From assembly GCF_001625305.1 (NCBI RefSeq), contig NW_017802713.1, positions 100,356-164,355 of the forward strand: a stretch of DNA of 64,000 nucleotides. Reading direction: 5' to 3'. The notes beneath the pieces were generated by a model, which did no database searches, was not told where the DNA came from, and saw only the letters and a list, made by a program, of their open reading frames with translations. Below, one piece after another: positions 37,473-49,125 of the stretch; the stretch's first letter is position 1; every line of letters starts with the position of its first letter. Both the position numbers and the translations under genes were made by a program. Source of the DNA: Branchiostoma belcheri (taxonomy: Eukaryota > Chordata > Leptocardii > Amphioxiformes > Branchiostomatidae).

Positions 37473-40400
37473 ATGGCGGCACCCCCGCCCATGGCGCCTT
37501 TCAACATGAACCAGGTTCAGTTCAGACCTCCTATGGACAACATGGGGAACGTGCCCATCGCCAACGTAGGGATGGGACCAGGTACTAGTACGTATTCTGA
37601 AGTATGGCAGATGGTGTGTTTCATTAGCTCAAATCGTGGAGTAATTTTTTTCCCGATTTGTTTGTCTGATAGTAAGGTAAAACTAATAGATCGCTTTCTT
37701 TGTCCACGTTCCATCCATAAATTTGTCTGAATTTGAGGAATGTAACATTACATTTGAATGTAATCTGACGATATGCTTTCTCAACCCTAGTATCAGAATT
37801 TCCCCTCAAAGTTGTTCATAGAAGAAACCCAGGGCTTACATGGTTTTTCATCCAGGAAAATTGCAGGTTTCTACATATACCCCCAGTAATTTTAGGTGGG
37901 GTTTGGCTCGCAAATTGTATATTGCAGGTGTGTATTTCACACCACGAGATGGTTTGATTGAAAAGACTGATAGAAAAAAATTCTTAGCCTATGAAGTAAC
38001 ACATCCAAGGTCTGAAAACATGAATTAGGGAGATGGTAAGTTAGACTTAGACAATATTGCACATGTAACATTACATGTTATTGCAGATGTACATACATGT
38101 AACATTACAAGTATATCTCTCAACTTAGACATACATTTGACATCAATTGATTTACATATGTATACCATGACCTCACATGTTGAACAAATATTGTTCAGCT
38201 TTAAAACACTGGTGATCTGGAGTACATATAGTAATGTATGTCACATCACCTTGCACACTATGTGCAATCTTTAATCATTATTTTTTTAAACTTTATGATA
38301 CATAACATTACATTTTTGTCATTTACTTAGATCCAGCCCACAACAATGAACCACTACAGTTCAACACTAGCAAAGGTAAACCTCCTCAAACTTCCTCATC
38401 ACCCCCGGTCGAGGATGTGGATCTCAGACTACAAAAGAAAGGGAAAAAAGGCAACGGACAACTGGGCAACATGTTACCTGTACAGGGAGGAGGTAAGATA
38501 TGCCATAGACTAGCCTCTACCAGGCACCGCGGATCGCTGGAAAAATAGAAGAAGAATTGGATCTTCTATGGCACGGGATCTTCTCTGGTATACTATCCCT
38601 TTATTTCGGCCAATTTCTACTATTTTTCCAGCGATCCGCGGTGCCTGGTAGAGGCTAGCTGTAGACATCTACAGATACATTTACATTCTGCATCAAATGG
38701 CCAAGTTGTTACTAGTAGGCAAGTGGACACAATCAAGAATCATGGGGTCGATTCCTGAAATTCCTACCAACATGTTGTACCTTTNNNNNNNNNNNNNNNN
38801 NNNNNNNNNNNNNNNNNNNNNNNNNNNNNNNNNNNNNNNNNNNNNNNNNNTTGCTGTGTCTCTAAAGCTATTTTCTTTCCTGTTAGTGTTACACAGGCAT
38901 GATGTTGTTGATAAACCAATTAACAACAAACCTTTTTTCCTACATTTTCAGATAAAAAGAACTTTTAAAAGATTCACATCTAGCCAATATGTATGTGCAT
39001 CAAAGCTTTTGAAACTATGAATCTGTGTCTCTCTAATGCATTTTTTCCTGCACAGACATGATGGGAACAGTTGGTCCGATGGACCCAAACCAGTTGAACC
39101 TGGGCATGATGGGGCAGGGCATGCTGGGGGACTGGAACCAGGCTGCCTGGGGCATGGGCATGTTGTCCAGCCCCACTTCTGGGGGGCCTGGTGGGAACAT
39201 GGGGCAAGGTGGCATGGACCCAAACATGATGACAGAGGTGGGGTTCTGTTCTGTAATCATATACATTTGTAAATCAACTAGAATTTAGTAGAAAGGTAAC
39301 ATTTGCAAAGCAAATAATGTTTACCTTTGCATATGGTCTGCTCTGTTAATTCTTACTCAAACAAATTCATATATATGGTAAGACAGGAGTCTAAATCCCT
39401 CCTGCTATAAAATTGCAACAGACGCCTGGTTCAGGTCCTCTAACTTTTGTTAGAGGAAGATGTAAATCAGATATGTATTTCCTTTTGTCCTTATAATTTT
39501 TTGCTTAGAATGTATTTTTAGATTGGTTGTTCTGGTCCTTCTTGCAGGGGATGAACCAGTTTGGCATGATAGATCCCCAGTTTGGTGGCTTCATGGGGGG
39601 TATGATCCCCCCACCCCCACCTCCTGATCTACAGAGGGAGATTATTGAGCTGAAGAGCTGCACCTTGTTTCCACCCATGCCAGGTAAGGCCTAGGAAAAA
39701 AATGTTGTGTTTCCTGTTTCAGTCCTGGAAAAATTAGGTTCGGTAGGTAGGGATTATCTCTTTTTTTTCTAATTATTTTTAGACTTCTGTGATATCTATA
39801 TAGGGGTCCAACTTATGTAATATAGTCTAACAAAGTGAAACTTGCATGAGGGCACTTTTATTTTCAATGTCAATGTTAGAAAACCAATTGTACAACATTT
39901 TATCACTCAGGTGTCAGATCATGGAGCTAGATCAACTTGAAAAATTATGTCCCTTGCAGGGGTCTACCCCCCAAAAATATCGTTATCTGATACAAGGCTG
40001 TTTTTATGTAGAATATTTGTATGACTATTTGTGTTGCTGATTTTTCCCCAGGCATGCCCCCACCGACGACCCGTGAGCGCCCGCCTGGCTGTCGGACCGT
40101 GTTTGTTGGCGGTATGCCGGAGAGCATGACCGAGGACATCATCCAGGAGGTGTTTGAGCGCTGTGGCGGCATCGTCAGCATCCGCATGAGCAAACGCAAC
40201 TTCTGTCACATCCGCTTTGATGACCAAACAGTGGTGGACAGGGCAATCGCTTTATCAGGTAATGTTATAATTGTCTTCGTCAGAAAGACTATGGAATTGT
40301 CTCGCCGCATTGTGGGTGACTGCGGATTTAGCGGAATAACTCTTGCAGGCATGATTCGACGGCCATGATTTTTGGCAGGCAGATTACCATTGTTGAGGCC

Positions 40401-43400
40401 AACGTCAAGTGCAAGTTTGGGCTTCATGGGGGATCCCTACATCACCCTAAGGCCAAAAACCAAGTAATTTTTATGGATGACGTCCAGTAGAGACCTTAAA
40501 TTCAATGAAATTCAAGGATAAAATACATTAAGGGCCGAAAAAACAAAATGTCTAGATTTGGAAAATACTAACTGTACTTTACTGTGGCATGAAAATTTCG
40601 CGTTTTATAAACACTATTGATTTCCTCATCAGGTTACAGAATCCGGCTGGGTCAGAGCAGCGACCCGATGAACATGGGGCGTCTGCACGTGGACTACGCG
40701 CAGGCGCGGGACGACCAGTACGAGTGGGAGTGTATCCAGCGCCGCATGCAGCGGGAGGAGCGCCACAGACGCAGGGTGGAGGAGATGAGGATGAGACCCC
40801 CCTCCCCACCTCCCGTCACACACTTTTCAGACCACGAGTGCCAGATTCTCGCTGACAAGCTGAAAGGTAAGAAAAAAAATGTTTACTGTTTCCCGACCAA
40901 CCCCATCCTTTTTTTCTGTGGACCCCTTTAGTTTAAAAGATATAATTTTTTGGAGCTGATAAGCCTTTTTTAGCTCCATGATCTGCCAGAAGTGGATCCA
41001 GTTACTTAGTAACAATTCTTTCTGCATTTCATTAACTGGATGTCTAACGTTTATCCTGTTTTGTATTGTATTTGTCCATGCATGTTCCAATGCATGTTTG
41101 ACCAACTACGACCAATGTGACCCGAACTTTATGTAACTTTCTTATTTTCAGATGAAAAATCATTTTACTTCAAAGGGAGAAAATTTGTCAGAGGTCTACT
41201 TGCTCATTTTTGTATTTCAAACCCAGACATTGCAAAATATGTTCTCCTACTTTCCAGCGGATGACACTTTCTCGCCAGCAACTCAGCAGCTCATCACATG
41301 GCTGGAGCGAGGGGACTGCAACAAACGCACCGCCAACAACTTCTACAGCATGATCCAGTCAGTCAACAGCCACGTACGCCGTCTCATGAATGAACGCCAG
41401 CAGTACGACGAAGAGTTCCAAAACGCACAGAGGGTCCACAAGGGACGCCTCACGGGCCTCCTGCTGCAATGTAAGTGCTCGCTACGTTGTGTTAGAAGGG
41501 CTCAAAGGACGGTGGTTTATCAGCTATGGACATAGCCTGCGACATCTGGTAACAGTTGAGATTTTTCTTTTACGGCACAGTAGTATGTACATCTGTTCAG
41601 CCTGATTGTTGTGAAGTCAAGCCAAGATGATGACATCTCTTAAAATCTTGAGCTGTTTTGATGCACATGTTGGCTTCAGGAGGATGTATGGTACACGTGG
41701 TGTGATATGTGAGTATGGCAGTATGTGTGTGTGGTGAAAATTTGATGTGTATTTATGTGATGATTATCACTATCAGTTGCTAGCCAACACAGACAGCAAT
41801 GGTCAGTTCATTCTGAAATCTACTGACGATTCTGTGCTAGCATGAAGACCACTGAGAACTACTGGACCTACTATACTGGGAAAGCTGTTGAACACCAAAG
41901 TCTCTCAAGCCGGAAAGACACAGTAGTTACTGAAGGGAATGCTAAGACAAAGTGCACTTTGATTCATATCTTCTTTAAGTTATATGTGGAAAAAAAAAAC
42001 TGATTGGTGAAGAAAGATACTGTTGTGCTGCGAATCCCAAATAATTCTCACAGCAAATTGTAATACATTAGGTATAAAGCAACAGGGCTCAAAATACTGG
42101 GTACAGGTGTGAAGCAAGGTGCATTTACTGAGTTAGTGGCCATGCCAGTTGTGGGACAGGTGACTGGGTTTGTAACTCACGAAGCCTCAGATCTTCCACA
42201 CAGAAACACGGCCAACCCAGGAACCAGGGCACAGCAGACCAGGACTGGTAAACTATCCCCCATTCTGTGGCTCTGTCTTCTAACCTCATGTCATTGCTTT
42301 GGTAGAGCAGCAAAATCATCTGGTGACATGCAACAAACCAACTACGCTCCAGGAGGTAAAAGAAAACTAATAGTATGGAAGCCTGTGCCACTCAAATCTT
42401 CATGTAGTCTATTTCCAAGTTTATCCTGATGAAGGCAACAGTAGTCATTGAAAATTTGATCTCTGTTTAACCCTTGTGTTGGAATAAAGTTGAACATTTT
42501 ACCATGATTATCACCAACACTTTCATGTTATTTCCAAGTTTATGTCATCCTAAATTTGAAAGGTATCGATTCATATGCCAAGGTAAAGCTGAAGTTATGA
42601 CTTGAGGATTTGAATTGCCAGGCTTCCACATGTGTCCGATGTATGAATGGGTGTGTTTGTGTGTGAATGTGGGCCAGGCACAGAAAATTGTAAAGAAGCA
42701 TTTTGTTGCAGCACCATGTGTAGGTATGTGCTCAGGTCTTTTCCAGACAACGGGAAGCCTTGATGCAAACTCGTTTTCTTTTTTTGGAGGTCAAGCCTTT
42801 TCAGCAAACTCCAGTGACGGAACCAACAGGAGAGTTGATCCACTATAACCCTTTTCTTCTAATTCCTACTCAAGTTGATCAGATAGAGAAAGTGTTTGGT
42901 GCGTCCACTAAGCAGCGGGCTTGGGATCATTTCTCCAAGGCTCAGAGGAAGAACATAGAGATGTGGAAGAAGCAAGCTGAGGTGAGTGGAACAGGGGTGA
43001 ATCCAGCACATCGTCAGAATGTACTGCACCTGTGCAAAATCCATAATGTATTATGCATAGCACTTCAGCAGAACATCTCATATAAGGTCGTATTCATGCA
43101 AATAAGGTTAACACTCCGTCTGTAGTTTCCAATGTTATGTCGGAATTCGGAAAAGATACCTCCTGCAACAGGAAAAATTCTGATGCAACGTTGACCGAAA
43201 ATCCAACGAAAACCATGAAAAATGGGGGGTTTGTGCAGGCGCAGTACGTTCTGCCGACGTGCTAGTGAATCCGTGCACTACCACAGCAAGATACAAGGCC
43301 TGTTACTCAAATGCACTCTTCCCTTCCACACTTCCTTAACTTTCATTTTACAAATAAAGTGCTGTCTCTTGACCAAGGTCTTTGCATGTCACAAATACCT

Positions 43401-46400
43401 GATTTTTTTTTTTTAACTGAGTATGACAGTGGTGGAGTTTCTTCTTAAATAGAAAGTTGTGTCAAATGTGGTAGTGCATTGGTACAAAATTGTTGTGTTT
43501 ATTCCAAAATCAGACAGAAATGACCCATCAGTAAGATTCCTTGTCTATGGTTTCTAAAATGGTCTTGCAACAAACGCTGTCCACTTGCATTTTGTAATTT
43601 TTGGTCAAAAAGGGATTTTACTGATGTTGCCACGTACGGTAGCAGAGCTTCAGTTAAAACCAAAATGATGGTCTTGTACATAATCATGCAAATCTATAAC
43701 TACAGACATAGTTGTCTATGATATTGGACTATACTTAAATGTAGATACCATCAACCACATGCCCATAGCTGCTAGCATCAGCAGAATACAACAAAAGGTA
43801 AGTGCCAGGCTTCTACAGTCACAGAAGATCAGGTAAGTTAAAAGCAAAGCAGGATCTCTCTTTAAGAGTAAAATAGGCCAAGTACATGTAGTCTCAAGAT
43901 GCCATATTCCAGATTATCTGCTGCTGATTTTAGTATCTGGTAAAGAACTCCTCTGTTTTGTAATTATTTTGTGAAGTTTACTGGTACATTCCAACAGTCA
44001 TAGATAATTTGCTGGATTTCTCTACAATGATGTTATTCAACTTATTGTGCATAGTTGTAAGTCAAGTGTCTTGTGCCGTTTCAGTTTCTTTCAAAGCACC
44101 TTGTTTATCATTGAAGTCTGAGGAATGTAGCAGGAAATGCACTAACACAGGCAAGCTTCATTCAACAGTTGCTTGACTGTGCAAGTATGTTGGTAGCAGA
44201 CTTAGGGGGACTGCGCTTCCGTTGACAACTGACAGGTGGCGCTTATTGACATGGCTGTGTGCTCTGTAGGAGATCCGCACCACCCAGCAGGAGGAGATGA
44301 TGAGTGACAGGAAGGAGGAAGACATGGAGCTGTCTGACAACGAGGATGACTCGGGTGGCATGATCATGAAACGGAGAAAGGTCGACTCTGCTGGCACATG
44401 TAAGTATTCCTAAGTCCATGTTGAAATTAAAACTATATCATCCAACACAAAGCAGTTCTCTCGCCTAGAGCTTTCGACCAGTCACTCTGGTCTTCCTCAG
44501 TAGACTGACCCAGTGAGGCTTGTTACATGGCTTCTTTGTAGTGTGACGTCAACACTGGGTCAAAGATACAATGTCATGTATCTGGTAGACAATGTTGTCC
44601 CCTGCCGCAGTTCAGTGAAGGGTGATGGGCCCTGGTGTAAATAGTCTCTTTCACCCATCTCAGGAAATAGTCTTGTCCGATGTCCTTTTCCTAAGACAAT
44701 GTGGATTTATTACATGGATGACATCCTCTGGAAACTCCAAAACTGATGCAAGCATGCAACTAAAAAAAAGAAAACATTGCCTTCATTATGAGATCTACAT
44801 GGTCATGAAGGTTAAACAAATGACTAAACACACAGAGTATCGTATGGCAAAGACTCTTCATTTTCATTTCTTCACATTGTCTTCTTTTCCTTTAGAATTG
44901 ATTTTGGCATTCTACGACAGGATAGAAATGCATAATATTACTGTATTCAGATGCCAAAACAAGCCATTTACATTATGCTATACATGTTCAAGTGTAATAC
45001 ATAAATATTAAGGCTTATATTTCTACCGGAGTTAGAAGTGCAAGAGGTCCAATATTATGTGCCCAAATTCTGTTGTTGATCTGTTCCATCTCTCCCCATG
45101 TTGAATCCCTGCATTAGTCTTTTCCTATTTCCCACAAGCCCTGAAGGAAGAGAACGACAGTCTGAAGTGTCAGGTGGAGGCCTACAAGAACGAGTTGGAA
45201 GTGGTCAAGTCGGAGGCTCAGTACAGTCTGTCGGAGAGGGACAAACAGATCCAGCAACTACAGATGGCTCTACAGGGCATGCAACAGGTAGGAACGGCTG
45301 GAATTGGTCTTCTGAAAGTAACATGAAGTAACGTCCAATCTTCTCAAACCCAATGTAATCTTCTGCAACAGATTCTTCAACAGTATCTGGGTCTGTTTAA
45401 AGTTAAAACTTTTGATCCAACATAAAAAGTTCTCTTAACTAGAGCTTTCGACCAGTCACTCTGGTCTTCCTCAGTAGACTGACCCAGTGAGGCTTGTCAC
45501 GTGGCTTCTTTGAAGTGTGACGTCAACACTGGGTCAAAGGTATCTGGTAGACGATGTCGGCCCCCGTCATGGTTGAGTGAAGGGTGATGGGCCCTGATGT
45601 AATATCTGGGTCTGTCTGTACTTATAGTCATAACTGTTGTTATCATGTGTGTTTCTACAGTTTTATTTGTATGTTTTCTTTTATATGGGCTATGGATGCC
45701 TGAAATAAAGTAAAGACATGAGAGAATTGCTTTAGGATACGTATATGTTGTTGGTCGGTAACGAAATGTGCGGCACATGATGATGAAATTTTCACAGCAG
45801 ACATTTGAATCCTGAACATTTTTGATGTCACAATATATATCTGATGCTGCATATAGAATTAACACAATTACATAAGGTAGACACCATTTGCTTAGAAGGA
45901 AAAGTTTCAGAATCATTGCATTTGTTCCAAGTTTACTTGGCCTTAATTACTATGACTAGTAGCCAGATGTTTTGGCCAGATTGAAACCTCTGACCTCTTT
46001 GGTTGCCTAGCAACTTATTGCTGCCAGGACTGAGATGCAGGTGAAGAAGGATGAAGAAGAGAAGAAAGAGGAAGAGGAGGCTAAAGCTGAGGTCAGTGTC
46101 TTAGTTATACTGTTAGTATACAGGCCTTTTTTTCTCCCTGTCTCAGCGCTGTCCCAAAAATAAATTTCAACTGTTCCGAATTGAGGATGAACTGTCCCAA
46201 CCTGTTTTTCGGAAAGTATGTATAACTTCAACTTTTAGTCAACTTTATTTGCTGATGTTCACTCCCAGGTGCACTATAATTGCAGAGTAGACAGGAAATT
46301 CGGGGTGACTTTTCCAGATCCAAAAGCTAAGATGTGTGCCTGATAAATTAAAGAATGGCTTACATTCTGATGTTATTTTTCTATTGTCCCCAAAAATGTC

Positions 46401-47856
46401 CCAAAGTGTCTTTTTAGTTGTCCCAGCCTAAATGCTAGTGGTCAGTTTCGAACCCTGGTATAAGGTGGCATTTTTCACCCAAGGGTATGTTGTTGACGGT
46501 TGAAATACTGTGCAGCAGATGATGAATCATTTACTGCAGACATTTGAATCCTGAACTTTTCTGATGTCACATTATATCTGATGCTGCACTTGTATTCTTA
46601 ACTACTGTAATAGCTCTTGGATTACATACTGTATGTACATGTACATGTATGTAAGACTCAGGAAGAAATCATTGCCTATTGAAGCCTAAGAATAAGGCAT
46701 GTGTAATGTTACGGAGGCCTCCAATACCTTTCTGTAACCTCTGTAGCTTTTATCATAAAGAATTTATTTCAAAGACTCTTTTTTCCATGCAGCCACCGAA
46801 GCCGTCTGCTTTGATGCAGTGGCTTAAATCAGCCAATAAGGACAAAGCTGCCTTTGCCGGTGTCCCGGATCCGGACAAGTCCCCGAAAAAGGAGAAAGAC
46901 TCCAAAGTCAAGAAACCAGCCTCACTGGATCAGCAACAGGCACTCCTTGTCGGTGAGTTCTCTTTTTTTGTTAGTAGATGCAAGGTTTTCTTTCTTTTAT
47001 CACAGCAAACCCATGCTCACTTTGTTTGTGGCATATCTAATTCTAATCTTATGTATTCAAGACACATCAGCTTTTGTCAATCATTTTGAAAAATATTCTC
47101 TCAATTTATGGCAATAGCAGTTGCTGGGAAAACCTATAACAGTATTGCCGTCATGTTGTAACAGTGGAGGTCATTTGGTGCTATATAACTACAAATGTAT
47201 GTCTGCTCATGAAAAGTTTTGATGATTTTCATTGAATGCTTGGTCAATATTCTGTCAAAGAGCCATGCACAATATGTTATGGGTTTAACACAGGCATAGT
47301 ACATTCTGCTGACATGCCAAGTATAAGAATGTAGACTGAATACTTAATAGCAGTTACCTGTAATCTAAGACTTAACGATTATTGTGCCTTGGTGGCGTGC
47401 ATGGGTGATGATCCTTATCTTGTCCTCCTTCAAGGAGTGCTGCTTTTTTTGGCCCTTCTTGGTTTTCTTGCTCTCAAATTAGGTTTAGGGTCATCCATAA
47501 AAATTACTTCGTGTGGCCTTACCTGTAATCTAAAACGTATAAGAATTATTGTATTGTGGTACGTGTGTGATGATCCTTATCTTGTCCTCTTCCCAGGAGT
47601 GCTATCTTCGTTCCTCCATGTCCATCCCTTTGGCGCGTCTGTGGAGTACATGTGGTCGTACCTGCAGAGATTGGAGCTCACCGTCACGCCAGCGGAACTC
47701 GAGGAGTTGCTGATTTCCCTTCCGCGATGCTTCTGCCAGGAGCTCTTCGGAATCGGCGCCACTTTGGAAAAGAGATGGAAATTCACCGGCTTTGAAAAAC
47801 CTCCGCCAAAAGTAGTGGAGGAGGAGGAGAAAGAAACTCCAAACGAAGCGGAGTGA
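37473..47856 (+). CDS. ENOX1/2-like: ENOX1/2-like ecto-NOX disulfide-thiol exchanger, complete
   Basis: Thirteen exons: 37473-37581, 38331-38492, 39056-39237, 39548-39683, 40052-40258, 40633-40866, 41258-41470, 42875-42981, 44270-44399, 45139-45287, 46011-46091, 46793-46952 and 47597-47856. All joins are GT/AG and in phase, giving 709 residues (human ENOX1 and ENOX2 are shorter). Residues 1-195 are rich in Met, Gly, Pro and Asn. An RRM follows at about 208-290 (TVFVGGMPE, then KRNFCHIRFDD), then RLHVDYAQARDDQYEWEC, a conserved ENOX stretch. Next come RTANNFYSMIQSVNSHVRRL, KQRAWDHFSKAQRKNIEMW, an acidic segment, a coiled coil (LKEENDSLKCQVEAYKNEL) and a C-terminal domain (FLHVHPFGASVEY, GATLEKRWKF). 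The family is described as cell-surface hydroquinone/NADH oxidases with disulfide-exchange activity. An ATG 33 bp upstream in frame also exists, but MAAPPP is the likelier start. Poly(A) signals: 48291 and 48545. Confidence 0.93.
38511..38657. mobile_element. MITE with perfect 38-bp inverted ends
   Basis: The 147-bp element starts TAGCCTCTACCAGGCACC and ends with its exact complement; the arms 38511-38548 and 38620-38657 match at all 38 positions. It lies 19 bp after the donor of ENOX exon 2. Perfect ends suggest a recent insertion. Confidence 0.85.
38785..38850. other. Assembly gap (66 Ns)
   Basis: Run of Ns in ENOX intron 2. Exons 2 and 3 join in phase across it, so no exon needs to be missing, but a small symmetric exon cannot be excluded. 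Confidence 0.95.
39283..39470. repeat. Interspersed repeat, copy of 15055-15330
   Basis: Directly after the donor of ENOX exon 3. Shares GAAAGGTAACATTTGCAAAG and GGAGTCTAAATCCCTCCTRC-type blocks with the NALF1 intron copy. Confidence 0.6.
39685..39975. repeat. Interspersed repeat, copy of 30545-30885
   Basis: Immediately after the donor of ENOX exon 4. Shares TTTCCTGTTTCAGTCCTG and CACTCAGGTGTCAGATCATG with the copy near MPI. Confidence 0.6.
40450..40500. mobile_element. Family 2 GGCCACACC MITE, left-end fragment
   Basis: TAAGGCCAAAAACCAAGTAA then TTTTTATGGATGACGTC matches the left end of 17793-18219. No right end was found nearby. Another degraded end lies at about 44690-44750. Confidence 0.5.
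43005..43263. mobile_element. MITE with GCAGAACGTACTGC-type ends, copy 1
   Basis: In ENOX intron 8, 24 bp after the donor. Left end AGCACATCGTCAGAATGTAC then TGCACCTGTGC; right end GCGCAGTACGTTCTGCCGAC then GTGCT, an inverted match. Related copies form the palindrome at 59658-60153. Confidence 0.7.
44430..44650 (+). repeat. Interspersed repeat in ENOX intron 9, copy 1
   Basis: Shares AGAGCTTTCGACCAGTCACT then CTGGTCTTCCTCAGTAGACT and GTGTGACGTCAACACTGGG with 45395-45610. No coding. Confidence 0.75.
45395..45610 (+). repeat. Interspersed repeat in ENOX intron 10, copy 2
   Basis: Same orientation as 44430-44650, ending with GAAGGGTGATGGGCCCTG. The two copies flank ENOX exon 10, which could favour recombination or circularisation. 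Confidence 0.75.
46124..46457. mobile_element. Possible hAT-like element with CTGTCCCA motifs
   Basis: In ENOX intron 11. The right end reads CAGTTTCGAACCCTGG, like the CCCTG ends of hAT-like elements, and TGTCCC motifs recur near both borders. The left end is unclear. Confidence 0.4.
47354..47607 (+). repeat. Duplicated acceptor region of ENOX exon 13 (decoy then real)
   Basis: 47354-47442 and 47519-47607 both start TTACCTGTAATCTAA and share GATGATCCTTATCTTGTCCT followed by an AG and GAGTGCT. The second is the true intron end plus exon start; the first is a decayed copy with TTCAAG in place of TCCCAG. A family 2 MITE right end (47490-47519) lies directly against the second copy. Confidence 0.75.
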
Positions 47857-49125
47857 CTTTAAAGTTTCGTTCTTTTTTTTCTCATAAAGACTCCAAGAGT
47901 TGTGCATAATATTCCGTACATATATTGAATGTAGAAGAGCTTGTTCAGCATTATGTGACAAAAAGGGGCAATATGTTGAGTTTTGCAAACTTCTTGAACT
48001 ACTGACAAGACAGAGAGGTGTAGACGTTCACTGCCAAAATATTGAAATGAGTTAGTTTCCAAGTAAAATGGAACCTGACAGTTATATACCTGTTGAAGTC
48101 ATGTTTTGGCAGTCTAAAGTGTGGAAGAATTATTCTATAAAAATCAGTCACAAGAAAAAGAAATTTACAGTAATAGAAACATTCACAGGCCAGTATAGTC
48201 ATTTATGGTTTACATTAAACTGAATATCTTACAGCTGAAATATGGCAGTGTACTTTATCAATTATCATATGGTGGTATTTCCTTAATATCAATAAATATG
48301 CTTGATAATTCTCCACTTTCTAAATGGCAAACATTCCATTAACTGCTACTGGATAACTTGGATTCTCACTACCACTTAAACATGTTTGATCTTAAACAAG
48401 TTGGACTTTATCATGGCTAAATCTTAAAGTGACAGCTGAAGAGGGCCATGAAGTACATACATTTGTACTAGTCTTGTAGGAAAGGATTACACTTATTGTT
48501 TTCTGAAAGCTGCAAGACCTCACAAAGGCTTTCTTGATAATACCAATAAATATCTAACATGACATTTTTTGGAGTTGACAATATTTATAGTAATTATGAA
48601 TAGTTTTCCCTCTATTTACAGAAAATGGACTTACACACGGCATTACACAGCATTTACTGGTTCGTTTATTAGGGTCATTTTAATCCTGTATTCTTACTAT
48701 CAATGACCTATAGTGACAATACATGCAGCAGAGTATTGGTGGTATTGCATCCTGGCTTACCTCTAACAAAGTTAAAGCAAAGACGGTGGCTTCTTCATAG
48801 TTAATCCACTGAAGAAGTAATACAAATATGATGATAATGATACACGTCTGAAAACATTTGAGGTACCGGTATGATGCACTGTGACTGAAATACAAATCTG
48901 GACCAAAACATGCATATGGTAGCAGATGAGCCACAGCAGAACTGCTCACGAATGGAGGACAGGGACGAGTGGAGAAGAAGAACCATGTTGACATCCTATG
49001 ATGTCCCTGTTCAAGGTACCAAGAACATCACATGAATATGCTCTATAAATTAATTAACAAACTTCTGATTATCATTACACAGATATTTCTTTAATCCCAC
49101 TTTATCCATTTAAGAGCCAGATATT

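Noticed and set aside
42109..42429. 106-codon open frame in ENOX intron 7
   Set aside because: It lies between ENOX exons 7 and 8, which join in phase without it, and it matches no ENOX sequence.
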